64,000 bases of DNA from Rubrimonas sp036735545 (GCA_036735545.1 DAINOD010000007.1:1-64000); one strand, 5' to 3'. Shown: positions 1-9,188, counted from the first letter of the stretch. Translations and numbers: made by a program. Notes: a model not told the origin generated them from the sequence alone.

Positions 1-155
1 AGGCGACCGGGGAGCGGCTGGACGCGCTGGAGGACCCCTTCAAGCTCTACCGCTGCCACACCATCATGAACTGCACCAAGACCTGCCCCAAGGGGTTGAA
101 CCCGGCCAAGGCGATCGCCGAGATCAAGCAGATGATGGTCGAGCGGCGGGTCTGA
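1..155 (+). CDS. sdhB: Succinate dehydrogenase iron-sulfur subunit, C-terminal end (partial)
   Basis: The last ~50 residues of the iron-sulfur subunit of succinate dehydrogenase (complex II), which passes electrons from the flavoprotein SdhA to ubiquinone in the inner membrane. The visible part has the conserved tail YRCHTIMNCTKTCPKGLNP, whose cysteines belong to the [4Fe-4S]/[3Fe-4S] binding ferredoxin-like domain, and the usual final helix ending MMVERRV. The start lies outside the window. The gene converges with the peroxidase gene after it, leaving only 16 bp between the two stop codons. Confidence 0.95.
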   Translation, partial: ATGERLDALEDPFKLYRCHTIMNCTKTCPKGLNPAKAIAEIKQMMVERRV

Positions 156-171
156 CCCGTCGCCCCACCGC

Positions 172-738
172 TCAGGCGGCTGGAAGCAGCCGCTCGATCT
201 CGCGCACGAGTTGCGGCGCCGCGGGACCGACGCCGGAGCTGAAGCCCGCGACCATGCGGCCCTGTCCGTCCACCAGATACTTGTGGAAGTTCCAGCGTGG
301 GGCGCCGCCCGAGCCCGGCGCGCGGGCCGCCCAGGCGTAGAAGGGGTGGGCCGCCGTCCCTCGCACCTCGGTGATGGCGGTCAGGGGAAAATCGACGCCA
401 AAGTTCACGGTGCAGAAGTCGCGCACCTCAGCCTCGCTCGCGAGCTCCTGGTTGAAGCTGTCCGACGAGACGCCGATCACCACAAGCCCACGCTCGCGAT
501 AACGCTCCCACAGCGCCTGCAGCCCGTCGTATTGCGGGGTGAAGGCGCACATCGAGGCGGTGTTCACGACCAGAATAGGGCGTCCGGCGAACTGGTTGAG
601 ACGCAGCGGCCCGCCGTCGATGTCGACGAAGGCGAAATCGTGGGCGGTTGTGTCGGCGTTCTGCGCCTGCGCGCGCGGTCCGACGGCGAGCGCGATCAGC
701 GCTAGGGCGGCGAGGCTGGCGAGGCTGCGGCGGGTCAT
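172..738 (-). CDS. Glutathione peroxidase family protein, exported
   Basis: A 188-residue thioredoxin-fold peroxidase that would reduce hydrogen peroxide or lipid hydroperoxides with a thiol donor. Residues 1-26 form a signal peptide (MTRRS, hydrophobic core, AQAQ cleavage region), so it should act in the periplasm. The active-site motif NTASMCAFTPQY carries the peroxidatic Cys64, a plain Cys and not selenocysteine. The WNFHKYLVD motif containing the catalytic Trp/Asn is near the C-terminus. The ATG at 738 is chosen because AGGAG lies 7 bases upstream and the signal peptide begins there; the frame extends further upstream, but that part has no protein-like character. A second resolving Cys may be in the DFCTVNFGV segment. 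Confidence 0.9.
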   Translation of the reverse strand: MTRRSLASLAALALIALAVGPRAQAQNADTTAHDFAFVDIDGGPLRLNQFAGRPILVVNTASMCAFTPQYDGLQALWERYRERGLVVIGVSSDSFNQELASEAEVRDFCTVNFGVDFPLTAITEVRGTAAHPFYAWAARAPGSGGAPRWNFHKYLVDGQGRMVAGFSSGVGPAAPQLVREIERLLPAA

Positions 739-867
739 CGCGCTTCTCCTGTTGCGGTGAAGCCAAGGATGGCGCCGGGCGGTCGACCGGCAAGGTGTTT
801 GCGTCGGATCAAGGCGAGGGCGCGCGCCCTGAGGCAGACTTGCGCTGTCGATTGACCGGAGGGAACC

Positions 868-1062
868 ATGCTGAAGCTGGCCGCCATGCTCTATGTGATC
901 GCCGCGCCCGTCGCGATGGGCGTGCTGTTCACTGTCGCGCTGCTGATCGACGGTCTGGACGGCGGCCTCGGGCTCACAGCCGCGGCCTTCCTCGGGGCCA
1001 TCGCTGCGGCGCCGTTGTCGTGGCGTGCGGCGCAGGCGATCATGGAGCGGGCGAAGGGCTGA
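868..1062 (+). CDS. Small two-helix membrane protein of unknown function
   Basis: A 64-residue protein with two hydrophobic segments, roughly residues 5-26 and 36-52, joined by a short Asp/Gly turn (DGLDGG). It ends in a charged amphipathic tail (AQAIMERAKG). A good ribosome site (GGAGGGA) precedes the ATG. Short proteins of this pattern are common near central metabolic genes in Rhodobacterales, but no function can be assigned. It stands alone between the peroxidase and an opposing hypothetical gene. Codon use matches the neighbours, so it is probably a real gene. Confidence 0.65.
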   Translation: MLKLAAMLYVIAAPVAMGVLFTVALLIDGLDGGLGLTAAAFLGAIAAAPLSWRAAQAIMERAKG

Positions 1063-1074
1063 GACGCAGCCCTT

Positions 1075-1102
1075 GCTTACAATGCGGGTCCCGGGTGTAA
1101 GC
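1075..1102. terminator. Inverted repeat between convergent genes, candidate bidirectional terminator
   Basis: GCTTACA (1075-1081) and TGTAAGC (1096-1102) form a perfect 7-bp stem around a 14-base loop that itself contains GGGTCCC. It lies 13 bases past the small membrane gene and 55 bases past the stop of the opposing gene. No U-run follows, so it is at best a weak intrinsic terminator or an mRNA 3' end stabiliser. Confidence 0.3.
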
Positions 1103-1156
1103 GCGCCGGCGCAGGACTTCATCGTGAAAGCGCCAGGCCTGCGGAGCGCCGCGCGG

Positions 1157-1615
1157 TCAATCGGCGAACCGGAACATCTCCGCCCAGCCCGGGCGGGGCG
1201 TCGGGTCGAGCAGGATGACGAGGGCGGCGGCGCCGAGCGGATGCAGGGTGATCGGCGTGGCCCCGGCCATGAGCACCTCGCCCCGCATCGGGCGCGCCGA
1301 TCCGTTCGCCGTCACCGGGTCGAAGGCGAGCAACGCCTCCCCTGCGCCGCACCGGCCACCGCGCGGGATCACCGTCGTCGGTCCCTCGATCAGCAGCGCG
1401 ACGGCCGGCCCTGGCAACCAGTCGAAGCACAGCTGGATCTGCTCCACGAGCGCCTGCGCGCAGGCCAGGTCTCCGCCGGCGCCATCCTGCGTTCGCTCCC
1501 GTCCTTCGACGACCACCCCTCGCCGCGGCCCCGCAAGCGCCTTCGCCAACTCGATGCGCGCCCTTTCGAAAAGGGTCCGGTCGAAGGGGGCGACGAGGAC
1601 GCGGCATACGGTCAT
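1157..1615 (-). CDS. Hypothetical protein
   Basis: A 152-residue protein that I do not recognise. Its codon use is strongly GC-rich at third positions, as in the neighbours, and GGAG lies 8 bases before the ATG at 1615. It has no signal peptide or membrane segment. The body alternates short hydrophobic strands (VALLIEG, EALLAFD, GEVLMAG, ALVILLD) with turns, suggesting a small beta-rich cytoplasmic domain. Near the end is a Pro-rich stretch (DPTPRPGW). It lies 84 bp downstream of galE in the same direction, so it may be the last gene of the glycan operon. Confidence 0.55.
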   Translation of the reverse strand: MTVCRVLVAPFDRTLFERARIELAKALAGPRRGVVVEGRERTQDGAGGDLACAQALVEQIQLCFDWLPGPAVALLIEGPTTVIPRGGRCGAGEALLAFDPVTANGSARPMRGEVLMAGATPITLHPLGAAALVILLDPTPRPGWAEMFRFAD

Positions 1616-1699
1616 CGATGTCGCTCCATGCCCCTTGCATGGAGGGAAACGTCGGGTGCGCCGCAATTATTCCAGCGGACCGGCGATCCGGAGCCGAAG

Positions 1700-2701
1700 T
1701 CATGCGATGTTCGATCGCAGGGTGGCGTAGCCGTCGGGGTTGGCGACGGTCCACGCCCAGGCGGTTCCGAGAATGTCCTCGATCCCAGAGCGGCGCGGCA
1801 TCCAACCGAGGTCGGCGCCGATCGCTCGCGAGTCCGCCACGAGCGAGGACACGTCGCCGGGCCGTCTTGGCGCGAACGCCCAGGGGATCGGCCGACCGAT
1901 GACCCTTTCCGCCGCCGCTATCACCTCCAGCACGCTTGTGCCGCGGCCCGTTCCGACATTGTAGGCGCGCACGGTGGCCGGCGTCGTCGCGCGGAGAGCC
2001 CGGACATGCGCGTCACAGAGATCCGGCAAGGCGACGAAGTCCCGCACGCATGAGCCGTCCGGCGTCGCCCAGTCGTCGCCGAACACGGAGAAGGGCGCCC
2101 TTCGCCCCAGCGCGGACTGCAGCAGCAGCGGGATCAGATGGGTCTCCCGCCTGCGCCATTCCCCGAAGCGGGCGTCGTCGTCCGCGCCCGCGGCGTTGAA
2201 GTAACGCAGGATGGTGGCGCCGATGCCGTGCGCGGCCGCGAAATCGTGGACCAGCATCTCCATGGCGCGTTTCGAGGACCCGTAGGGCGACGAGGAGCCC
2301 GTCGGAGCGGACTCGGACAGCGGCCGCCCGTCGCCGACGGCGTAGACGGCGGCGGTGCTCGACACGACGAGGCGACGGACGCCGGTTTCGCGCATGGCTT
2401 CGAGAACGCCGCGCGCGCCATCGACGTTCACCGACCAGTAGGCGCCGGGGTCGCGGACGGACCCGGGAACGGAGACCAGCGCGGCGAAGTGCATCACCGC
2501 GTCGATACGCCGGTCGCGCAGAGCCCGCGCCACGGCTTCGGTGTCGCGGACGTCGCCGCGCGCCAGCCGCCCCAACGGGACCGCTTCGACCCAGCCCTCG
2601 CTGAGATCGTCGAAGGCGAAGGCCTCGATATGTGACCGACGCAGGGCGCGCAGGCAGTGGCCGCCGATGTAGCCGGCCCCGCCGGTGACGAGGATGCGCA
2701 T
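1700..2701 (-). CDS. galE: UDP-glucose 4-epimerase
   Basis: A 333-residue short-chain dehydrogenase/reductase of the extended type that interconverts UDP-glucose and UDP-galactose using bound NAD. The nucleotide motif TGGAGYIGG is at residues 7-14 and the following loop gives the acidic NAD-binding FDD. The catalytic set is Ser115 (SSTAAVY) and Tyr140-x3-Lys144 (PYGSSK). The NVDGARGVLEAM and RYFNAAGA motifs are typical of GalE. The start is fixed by AAGGAGG 7 bases upstream. It is the sixth gene of the minus-strand glycan operon and presumably supplies UDP-galactose to the transferases encoded upstream. Another UDP-sugar epimerase specificity (for example UDP-GlcNAc) cannot be excluded. Confidence 0.9.
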   Translation of the reverse strand: MRILVTGGAGYIGGHCLRALRRSHIEAFAFDDLSEGWVEAVPLGRLARGDVRDTEAVARALRDRRIDAVMHFAALVSVPGSVRDPGAYWSVNVDGARGVLEAMRETGVRRLVVSSTAAVYAVGDGRPLSESAPTGSSSPYGSSKRAMEMLVHDFAAAHGIGATILRYFNAAGADDDARFGEWRRRETHLIPLLLQSALGRRAPFSVFGDDWATPDGSCVRDFVALPDLCDAHVRALRATTPATVRAYNVGTGRGTSVLEVIAAAERVIGRPIPWAFAPRRPGDVSSLVADSRAIGADLGWMPRRSGIEDILGTAWAWTVANPDGYATLRSNIA

Positions 2702-2723
2702 GGTTTGCCTCCTTGCAACGTGA

Positions 2724-4943
2724 TCAGGCCGACAGCCGTCGCCCCGGCGCGGAGCCGAGGGCGGCGAAGCGCTCAAGGGCGGTCTCGGCGAGCAGGGCCG
2801 CCGCATGTCGACGCGATGGGCGTGCGGCGGCGATGGCGGCGCAACGGGCGAGCGCCAGCGTCGTCCACGCGGGAACGCGCCCCGGCGCGTCGAGCGGACC
2901 GTCCGCCGCCCATGCGGCGAGGAACGCGCCCGCATGCGCGTCGAGCGCCGCGGCGCAGCCGTGAAGGCGCACGCCGGTCTCGATCAGGTGCGCGACGAAG
3001 TTGCCGGCGTCGAGCGCAGGGTCGGCCATGGCGTAGAGGTCGAGGTCGATCAGCCAGACCCTTTCGCCGTCGATCAGCGCTTGCTCGGGGTGAAAATCCC
3101 GGTGCGCCGGAGACGGCGCCGGTTCGGGCATGGCGCCCGCCAACGCGACGGCCGCCTCGGCGAGCGCCGCCGTCGGCAGCGACGGCGCCGCCGCAGCTCC
3201 CTCCGCAAGCGCGCGTTCCAGAACGACGAGTTCGTCGCGAAGCGTCCACCGCCGCGCCGTCGACGGACCCAGCCGGCGCAGCTTGGCCAGCGCCGCGCCG
3301 ACCCTCGCCGCAGGCCACGGGTCGGCGCCCGGCGTGAGAAGATCGGCCGCGGGCCGGCCGGGAACGTGCGCCTGAAGCCACATCGACAGGGCGGGCGTCA
3401 TGCCGAGCGGCGCAGGGGTGGCGATCCCGTCGGGCGCCGCCTCGACGAACCCGACGGCGCGCAAGCTCGCCGACAGCCGCGCCGCCCGCGCGTCGAGGCC
3501 CTTGGCGCGCAGTTTCCCCAGCGCGGCGACCTCGCCGTCCGCCCCCTGCAGCCGGTACGCGACCAGCGCGCGGCGACCATGCTTCAGGCGGATGAGGCGC
3601 GGTCGGCCCTGCGGCGCCTTCGCCCCCGTGGCGTCGGCCAGCGCCTGCGCCGCCCCTTGGCGCGACAGCGCCCGCGCGAGGGTGGCGGCGAAGGGTCCGG
3701 GGCCGTCCAGCGCCGCCTCGGCCCGCTCGAGGAGAGCGGCGGCGCGGGCCGGCCAGTCGCGGCGGCGCTCGCGAAAGCCCTCGACCGTCAACCTCAGCAG
3801 CGCGGCGGCGGCCTGGGCGGCGTGCGGGAACGGGGGCTCGGCCCGCCCGGCGTAGCCTGCGACCAGCGCCTCCTGCGCGCGGGCGGCGTCGGCTTCGGAG
3901 ACGACGCCGTCGAGCGCCTGCGCCTCGAGCCGGCCGCGGAACGCGCCGAAATCGGCGGCCGGGTCGCCGTCGCACGCTTCGTCCCAGTCGATGACGCCAG
4001 CGCGCCGCCCGTCCCACAGCGCCTGATCGGCGGTGAAGTCGCCGTGGATGAGCCGGGTCGCCCCGGGAGCCGCGAGGAGCGCCGCCGCGATGCGGGATGC
4101 CAGCGCGCGGGCCACGCCGCCGAGGTCGGGCAGCAGCCGCGCCAGCGTCTCGGCGGTGGCGGCGAGCGCCGTGGCGGTCCGCGCGCCGTGGTCGTCACGC
4201 ACGAGACGCAGCGGCGTCCGGTGCAGTTCGGCGAGCGCGCGCCCCGCCGCGGCGATCCCGTCGAGATCGACGCGTCCCGACGCCTCGGGGCAAAGCGTGG
4301 CGCCTTCGGTCCAGCGCACGGCGAAGGCGCGCAACGGCGCCGAGGCGCCCATCAGGCGCGGCCCGCCCGCGGTCTGGGCGGCCGCCGCGCCCGCCAGCGC
4401 GCGAGGATAGTCGGTCTCGTTGGACACCTTGAGCACCGCTATCGCCGATCCGGCGCGATCGATCCGCGCGACGAAGCGGCGCTCCGGCTTCCAGCGCAGC
4501 GGCGTCAGCGTCAGGTCGCCGCTCTTGTCGAGCAGGCGGCGCAGGTGCTTGTCGGCGCGCTCGGGGTCGTCGAGGCGCGACAGGGCGCGCAGGCCGGGGT
4601 CCTCGCGCCGGTCGCGGATCAGGATGCGCGCGCCGTCGAGGCGGCGCGGCAGACGGCCGTCGGGCAGCCGCGGCGCCGCCCATTTCGAGTTCGCGTCGAC
4701 CGTCGCCCAGCGGTCGGCGGTCACGGCCTTGGCCGAGATCTCGCGCCCGCACGACAGCCGGAACCCCGCAAGGCAGCTCTCGCCGGGCTTGTAGCGCAGG
4801 TAGAGCGGCCGGGCGCCTGCAACGCCGGCCGCCGCGGCGAAGGCCGTCGCGTCGAGCAACAGGCGCAGGCCGGGCAGACCGGGGTCGGCGGCGACAAGGG
4901 CGGCGTCCGCCGCGGCGCCGCAGGGGATGGCGTCACGCGGCAT
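2724..4943 (-). CDS. Protein with two tandem aminoglycoside-phosphotransferase-like kinase modules
   Basis: A 739-residue protein with two APH/choline-kinase type catalytic loops in one chain. The first, HGDFTADQ, is at residues 300-307 and is followed by the metal-binding DWD at 319-321. The second, HRDFHPEQ, is at 614-621 and is followed by IDLD at 632-635. Each lies at the end of a ~300-residue module. The family phosphorylates hydroxyls of sugars, amino alcohols or antibiotics with ATP. Position inside a glycan synthesis/export operon suggests a sugar or polyol substrate, not drug resistance; this is inference. Its start overlaps the end of the ABC exporter gene by 11 bases. The usual APH length is 250-350 residues, so the double module is unusual. 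Confidence 0.75.
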   Translation of the reverse strand: MPRDAIPCGAAADAALVAADPGLPGLRLLLDATAFAAAAGVAGARPLYLRYKPGESCLAGFRLSCGREISAKAVTADRWATVDANSKWAAPRLPDGRLPRRLDGARILIRDRREDPGLRALSRLDDPERADKHLRRLLDKSGDLTLTPLRWKPERRFVARIDRAGSAIAVLKVSNETDYPRALAGAAAAQTAGGPRLMGASAPLRAFAVRWTEGATLCPEASGRVDLDGIAAAGRALAELHRTPLRLVRDDHGARTATALAATAETLARLLPDLGGVARALASRIAAALLAAPGATRLIHGDFTADQALWDGRRAGVIDWDEACDGDPAADFGAFRGRLEAQALDGVVSEADAARAQEALVAGYAGRAEPPFPHAAQAAAALLRLTVEGFRERRRDWPARAAALLERAEAALDGPGPFAATLARALSRQGAAQALADATGAKAPQGRPRLIRLKHGRRALVAYRLQGADGEVAALGKLRAKGLDARAARLSASLRAVGFVEAAPDGIATPAPLGMTPALSMWLQAHVPGRPAADLLTPGADPWPAARVGAALAKLRRLGPSTARRWTLRDELVVLERALAEGAAAAPSLPTAALAEAAVALAGAMPEPAPSPAHRDFHPEQALIDGERVWLIDLDLYAMADPALDAGNFVAHLIETGVRLHGCAAALDAHAGAFLAAWAADGPLDAPGRVPAWTTLALARCAAIAAARPSRRHAAALLAETALERFAALGSAPGRRLSA

Positions 4944-6744
4944 GGTGCGCCTCCGTCCTGTCCCACAGGGCGGCGTAGCGGCGGTCGGTCGCGATCAGCC
5001 GGGCGTGCGGTCCGTCCGCCACGATGCGCCCGCCTTCCAGCATCACGACGCGCCCGCAGGCCGCGGCCAGCGCGGGATCGTGCGTGACGACGAGCGTCGT
5101 GCGGCCAGCGGCGAGCGCGGGCAGCGCGGCGGCCACGGCCGCGGCGTTCTCGGGGTCAAGCCCGGCGGTCGGCTCGTCCAGGATCAGCACGGCCGCGTCG
5201 CGGAGCGCGGCGCGCGCGAGGCCGACGCGGCGGCGCTGGCCCTCCGATAGCGCCCCGCCGCGCTCGCCCGCCTCGGTGGCGTAGCCCGCAGGCAGCGCGG
5301 CGATGAAGCCGTGCGCCCCGGCCCGCCGCGCCGCCGCTTCGATCGCGGCGGGCGCGACATCGGGGCCAGCGCCGAGCGCGATGTTCTGCGCCACGGTCCC
5401 GGCGAACAGCAGCGCGTCCTGCGGCGCGACGGCGACGGCGGCGCGCAGGCTGTCGAGGGTGAGATCGCGCAGGTCGATCCCGTCGAGGCTCACCGAGCCC
5501 GCATCGGGGTCGTGCAGCCGGACGACGAGGCCCGCCAGCGTGGTCTTTCCCGCCCCGGACGGCCCCACAACCGCCACCGCCTCGCCCACGGCGATCGACA
5601 GGTCGAGCCCGTCGAGCGCCGGCGCCGCGCGGTCGTGACCGAAGCGAACGCCATCGAAGCGAAGGGCCCCGCGGATGGCGGGCGCCGGCCGGGCGTGGGG
5701 CGCGTCGCGCACCTCGGGCGTCGCATCGAGCAGATCGGCGACCCGGTCGCCCGCAGCCGAGGCCTTGGCGAGGCGGGCGGCGTATTTGGCGTAGTCGCGC
5801 ACCGGGCGGTAGGCGTTCTTGAGGTAGGTGAGGAACACGATCAGATCGCCCGGCGTGAGCAGCCCCGCCTGCACCGAGAGCGCACCGCGCCACAGCACGA
5901 CGGCCAGCGACAGGGCCACCAGCAGGTCCACGGCGCCCTCCATGCGCGCGGCCAGCCGCTTCGCCTTCACGCCCTCCTTCATGCTGCGGGCGTTGGGCCC
6001 CCGGAAGGCGGCCGCCGCGCGGTCCTCAAGCCGCAGCGCCTGCACGGTGCGGATCGCGCCCAGCGTCTCGGCGGCGGTCGCGGCCATGGCGCCCTCGCGC
6101 GCGCGCTGGACCTTGCTGACGTCGCGGATGCGGCGGCCGAAGCGCAGGGTGGTCAGCCACAGCAGGGGCAGCGGCGCGAAGGCGAGCAACGCGAGGCGCC
6201 AGTCGAGAACCAGCATCACCCCCGCCATGCCGAGCAGGATCAGCAGATTGGCCGCAAGCGGGAGGGCGGCGGTGACCATCACCTCCTTCAGCATGCCGAC
6301 ATCGCCGATCAGCCGCATCGTCAGGTCGCCGGTGCGGGCGCGGCCGTGAAAGCCGGGCGAGAGGCGCAGGACGTGGCGGAAGGCGTCCTCGCGCACCCGC
6401 GTCAGCACCCGGACGCCCGCAAGGGCGAAGCCGACCGTCGCGCCGTAGGATGCGACCGCCCGGAGACCGACCGCCGCGACCAGCGCCGCGGCGCAGAGCG
6501 CGAACAGCGTCGCCGTGTCGAGCCCGGCCAGCGCCGCGGGACCCGCCGCGCCCGCCAGCGCGTCGATGACCAGCTTCAGCGGCCATGGCTCCAGCAGCTT
6601 GAACGCCGTGGCGCCGATCAGGGCGAGGGTGGCGCCGCCGATCAGCCCGCGCTCCCGCCGCAGGTAGGGTCCGAAGCGGCGCAGCAGGCGGCGCATGCCG
6701 CCCGCGGTCGCGGCCATCCCCTCCGGGCGCCTCGCGCGCTTCAC
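4933..6744 (-). CDS. ABC exporter, fused membrane and ATPase domains
   Basis: A 603-residue half-transporter of the MsbA/exporter type: about six membrane helices in residues 30-320, then an ATPase domain with Walker A GPSGAGKT (~residue 392), signature LSEGQ (~497; LSGGQ in most relatives) and Walker B LILDEPTAGLD (~518). It would work as a dimer, moving a lipid-linked or soluble glycan out of the cytoplasm. The GTG at 6744 is chosen because it overlaps the TGA of the upstream glycosyltransferase (GTGA) and has AAAGGA at good spacing; an internal ATG at 6717 is the alternative. Gene order places it between the glycosyltransferases and the double kinase. Confidence 0.88.
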   Translation of the reverse strand: MKRARRPEGMAATAGGMRRLLRRFGPYLRRERGLIGGATLALIGATAFKLLEPWPLKLVIDALAGAAGPAALAGLDTATLFALCAAALVAAVGLRAVASYGATVGFALAGVRVLTRVREDAFRHVLRLSPGFHGRARTGDLTMRLIGDVGMLKEVMVTAALPLAANLLILLGMAGVMLVLDWRLALLAFAPLPLLWLTTLRFGRRIRDVSKVQRAREGAMAATAAETLGAIRTVQALRLEDRAAAAFRGPNARSMKEGVKAKRLAARMEGAVDLLVALSLAVVLWRGALSVQAGLLTPGDLIVFLTYLKNAYRPVRDYAKYAARLAKASAAGDRVADLLDATPEVRDAPHARPAPAIRGALRFDGVRFGHDRAAPALDGLDLSIAVGEAVAVVGPSGAGKTTLAGLVVRLHDPDAGSVSLDGIDLRDLTLDSLRAAVAVAPQDALLFAGTVAQNIALGAGPDVAPAAIEAAARRAGAHGFIAALPAGYATEAGERGGALSEGQRRRVGLARAALRDAAVLILDEPTAGLDPENAAAVAAALPALAAGRTTLVVTHDPALAAACGRVVMLEGGRIVADGPHARLIATDRRYAALWDRTEAHHAA

Positions 6745-7898
6745 GCCGCGTCCTTTCGCCGGTCGAGCCCCACGACGGCCAGGATGCGCGCCACCGCGGC
6801 GTCCCAGCCCAGTTCGTCCGCCGCGCGCGTGCGCGCCGCGGCGCCCAGACGGGCGGCGAGCGCCGGGTCTTGGGCCAGCCCGATCAGCGCCGCGCCGAGG
6901 GCCGCGCCATCGTCGGGCGTCGTCAGCAGCCCGTCGACGCCCTCGCGCACAACCTCGGGCAGATGGCCGATGCGGCTCGCGACCACCGGCAGACCGGCGG
7001 CCATGTACTCGTAGATCTTGAGCGGCGAGAAATAGAACGGCTGGCGGGCGCTGTAGGGTGCGACGCCGACGCTCATCCGCCGCATCAGGCCGGGGACGTC
7101 CGCGGCGTCGACGGCGCCGGTCAGCGTCGCGCGATCGCTGAGCCCGCGGGCGGCGAGATCGGCCTCGAGCGCCGGGCGCCCTGGCCCGTCGCCGACGACG
7201 AGCAGCCGCGCGTCCGGGCGCGCCGTCGCCAGCCGGGCGAACCCGGCGACGAGCGTCGCGAGGTCGTGCCACGGCTTCAGCGTGCCGACGAAGCCGACCG
7301 TGAAGGCGACGGGCTGGTGTTCAGCGGGGCGGAACAGCGCGGCGTCGACGCCATTGGCGACCACATGAACCCGACCGCGCGCCTCGGCGAAACCCTCCAG
7401 CCAGTCGCCGACCGCGGGCGAGACCGCGACCAATGCGTGCGCGGCCCCGTAGGCGCGCCGTGCGGCGCGTTCGGCGATCCCGGGCATGGGCAGGGTCCGG
7501 GCGCGAGCCTGCTCCTCCAGAAGGGGCGCGTTCACCTCCAGCACCGTGCGCGCGCCGGAGGCCGCGCCGCCGCGCATCGCCGCCCAGCTCCACAAGGCGT
7601 GACGCTCGTAGACGAGGTCGAAGGGCCCGGCCCGGGCGAGCGTGCGTCGCGTCGCGGCGTTGGCGGCCAGCGCGGCGCGCGCCCGGTCCTCAGCGTCGCC
7701 GCCGCGCGGCATGTCGAGGGGCGCGACGGCGAGGTCGGCGAGGTCGGCCGGGGCGTCGCCGCCGGTCCGCGCGGCGAAAAGCGTCACCTCCGCCCCGCCG
7801 CGGCGCAATGCGCGGACGACCGCGCGCACATGGTTCGAGGCGCCCTTGGTACCGAACACCGGGACGCCCGCATCGGCGCAGACATAGGCGACGCGCAT
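6741..7898 (-). CDS. Glycosyltransferase, GT4 family
   Basis: A 385-residue GT-B fold transferase. The N-terminal half begins MRVAYVCADAGVPVFG with the glycine loop GTKGASNHV. The C-terminal half has VGDGPGRPALEADLAARGL and the donor-site run SPLKIYEYMAAGLPVVAS, typical of retaining GT4 enzymes that use nucleotide sugars. No membrane segment or signal is visible. The ATG at 7898 overlaps the TGA of the preceding gene (TGATG); a GTG one codon earlier is the other option. It is translationally coupled to both neighbours. Donor and acceptor cannot be told from sequence. Confidence 0.88.
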   Translation of the reverse strand: MRVAYVCADAGVPVFGTKGASNHVRAVVRALRRGGAEVTLFAARTGGDAPADLADLAVAPLDMPRGGDAEDRARAALAANAATRRTLARAGPFDLVYERHALWSWAAMRGGAASGARTVLEVNAPLLEEQARARTLPMPGIAERAARRAYGAAHALVAVSPAVGDWLEGFAEARGRVHVVANGVDAALFRPAEHQPVAFTVGFVGTLKPWHDLATLVAGFARLATARPDARLLVVGDGPGRPALEADLAARGLSDRATLTGAVDAADVPGLMRRMSVGVAPYSARQPFYFSPLKIYEYMAAGLPVVASRIGHLPEVVREGVDGLLTTPDDGAALGAALIGLAQDPALAARLGAAARTRAADELGWDAAVARILAVVGLDRRKDAA

Positions 7899-9157
7899 CA
7901 CGCAGCCCCCCGCAGCGGCGAGGCCGCCCGCCGCGCCGCGATCTCGGTGAAGATGTCGCGCAGCCGCGCGGCGTTGACGTCGATGTCGAAGTCCCGCTCG
8001 ATCCGCGCCCGCCCCGCCAGAGACAGGCGCGCGCGCAGGGCTGCGTCCGCCAGCAGCGCCTCCATGCGGTCCGCCAGCGTGTCGGGGTCGCCTTCGGCGG
8101 CGATCAGCCCTGTCTCGCCGTCGGCCACCAGTTCGGGGATTCCGGTCACGTCCGTGGCGACGCAGGGCAGGCCGACGGCCATCGCCTCCAGCAGCACGGT
8201 CGGCAGGCCGTCGCGGTTGCCGTCTTCGCCGACGATGCAGGGCGCGGCGAGCAGCGCCCCCCGCCGCATGGTCGCGATCACCTCGGCCTGGGGCCGCGGC
8301 CCCGCCAGCGTCGCGACGTCGGACAGGCCGCTGCGCGCGATCTGCGCCCGGAGCCGGCCTTCCTCGGGACCGGAGCCGATGATGCGCAGGGTGAAGTCCG
8401 CGCCGCGCTCGCGCATCAGGCGACAGGCCTCGATCAGGACGTGAAAACCCTTCTTCTCGATCAGCCGGCCGACCGCCACGATCTCGCGCGCCGCGGGAAC
8501 GGCGCCGGAGAAGGGCAGGCCGCGCAGGTCGAGGCCGTTGTAGACCAGCGTCGTATCCGCGCCGAAGGTCCGCGCGAGATGGCGGCGGTTGAAGTCGGAG
8601 ATCGTCACGACCGCCTCGGCGTCGCGCAGCTTGACGTCGAGGTGGATCGGCTCGGGATACTGGTAGTAGATGTCCTTCGCGTGGGCGGTGAAGCTGTAGC
8701 CGATCCCGGCGAAGGACGCCGCCAGCCGCGCGACCGTGGTCGCCACCGTGCCGAAATGGGCGTGAAGGTGCCCGATGCGTCGCTGTCTCACCTGCAAGGC
8801 GAGGGTGACCGCCTGCACGAGGTCGTCGGGGTTCACCTCCTCCACGGCGCCGAGCGCGCGCCAGAAACCCGGCAGGTCCCGCCGGGCGGCGGCCAGAAGG
8901 GTCCAGAACGCGGGGGCGTTGCGCATCTTCTCGGGGATGCGGATCACCGGCGCCTGCACGCGCGCGACCGCGTCCTGGAAATGGGTCTCGGCGACCGGGC
9001 GCAGCGGGAAGATGTCGATCGAGAGGCCCGCACGCTCGTGAGCCAGGACCTCGTGCACGATGAAGGTCTCGGAATAGCGCGGATAGCGCTTGAGAACGTA
9101 GCCGACGCGCAGGCCTTCGGTCGTGGGCGCAGGCACGGTCACGGTGGGGTCGAGCAT
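7898..9157 (-). CDS. Glycosyltransferase, GT4 family
   Basis: A 419-residue GT-B transferase related to the colanic-acid type enzymes. It starts, after a short tail, with LRVGYVLKRYPRYSETFI, a motif (YP..SETFI) typical of that branch, and has HLHAHFGTVATTVAR, GSGPEEGRLRAQI and the donor-binding GLPTVLLEAMAVGLPCVA (E-x7-E region). AAGGAG lies 7 bases before the ATG at 9157. It is the second gene of the minus-strand glycan operon and runs directly into the next transferase. Sugar specificity is unknown. Confidence 0.88.
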   Translation of the reverse strand: MLDPTVTVPAPTTEGLRVGYVLKRYPRYSETFIVHEVLAHERAGLSIDIFPLRPVAETHFQDAVARVQAPVIRIPEKMRNAPAFWTLLAAARRDLPGFWRALGAVEEVNPDDLVQAVTLALQVRQRRIGHLHAHFGTVATTVARLAASFAGIGYSFTAHAKDIYYQYPEPIHLDVKLRDAEAVVTISDFNRRHLARTFGADTTLVYNGLDLRGLPFSGAVPAAREIVAVGRLIEKKGFHVLIEACRLMRERGADFTLRIIGSGPEEGRLRAQIARSGLSDVATLAGPRPQAEVIATMRRGALLAAPCIVGEDGNRDGLPTVLLEAMAVGLPCVATDVTGIPELVADGETGLIAAEGDPDTLADRMEALLADAALRARLSLAGRARIERDFDIDVNAARLRDIFTEIAARRAASPLRGAA

Positions 9158-9188
9158 GGAGTTCTCCTTCCTCGGGTCGGGCCGCGGA

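Noticed and set aside
2805..5087. A 760-codon plus-strand frame opposite the double kinase gene
   Set aside because: Shadow frame with Arg-rich low-complexity product; the minus strand has two kinase loops and operon overlaps.
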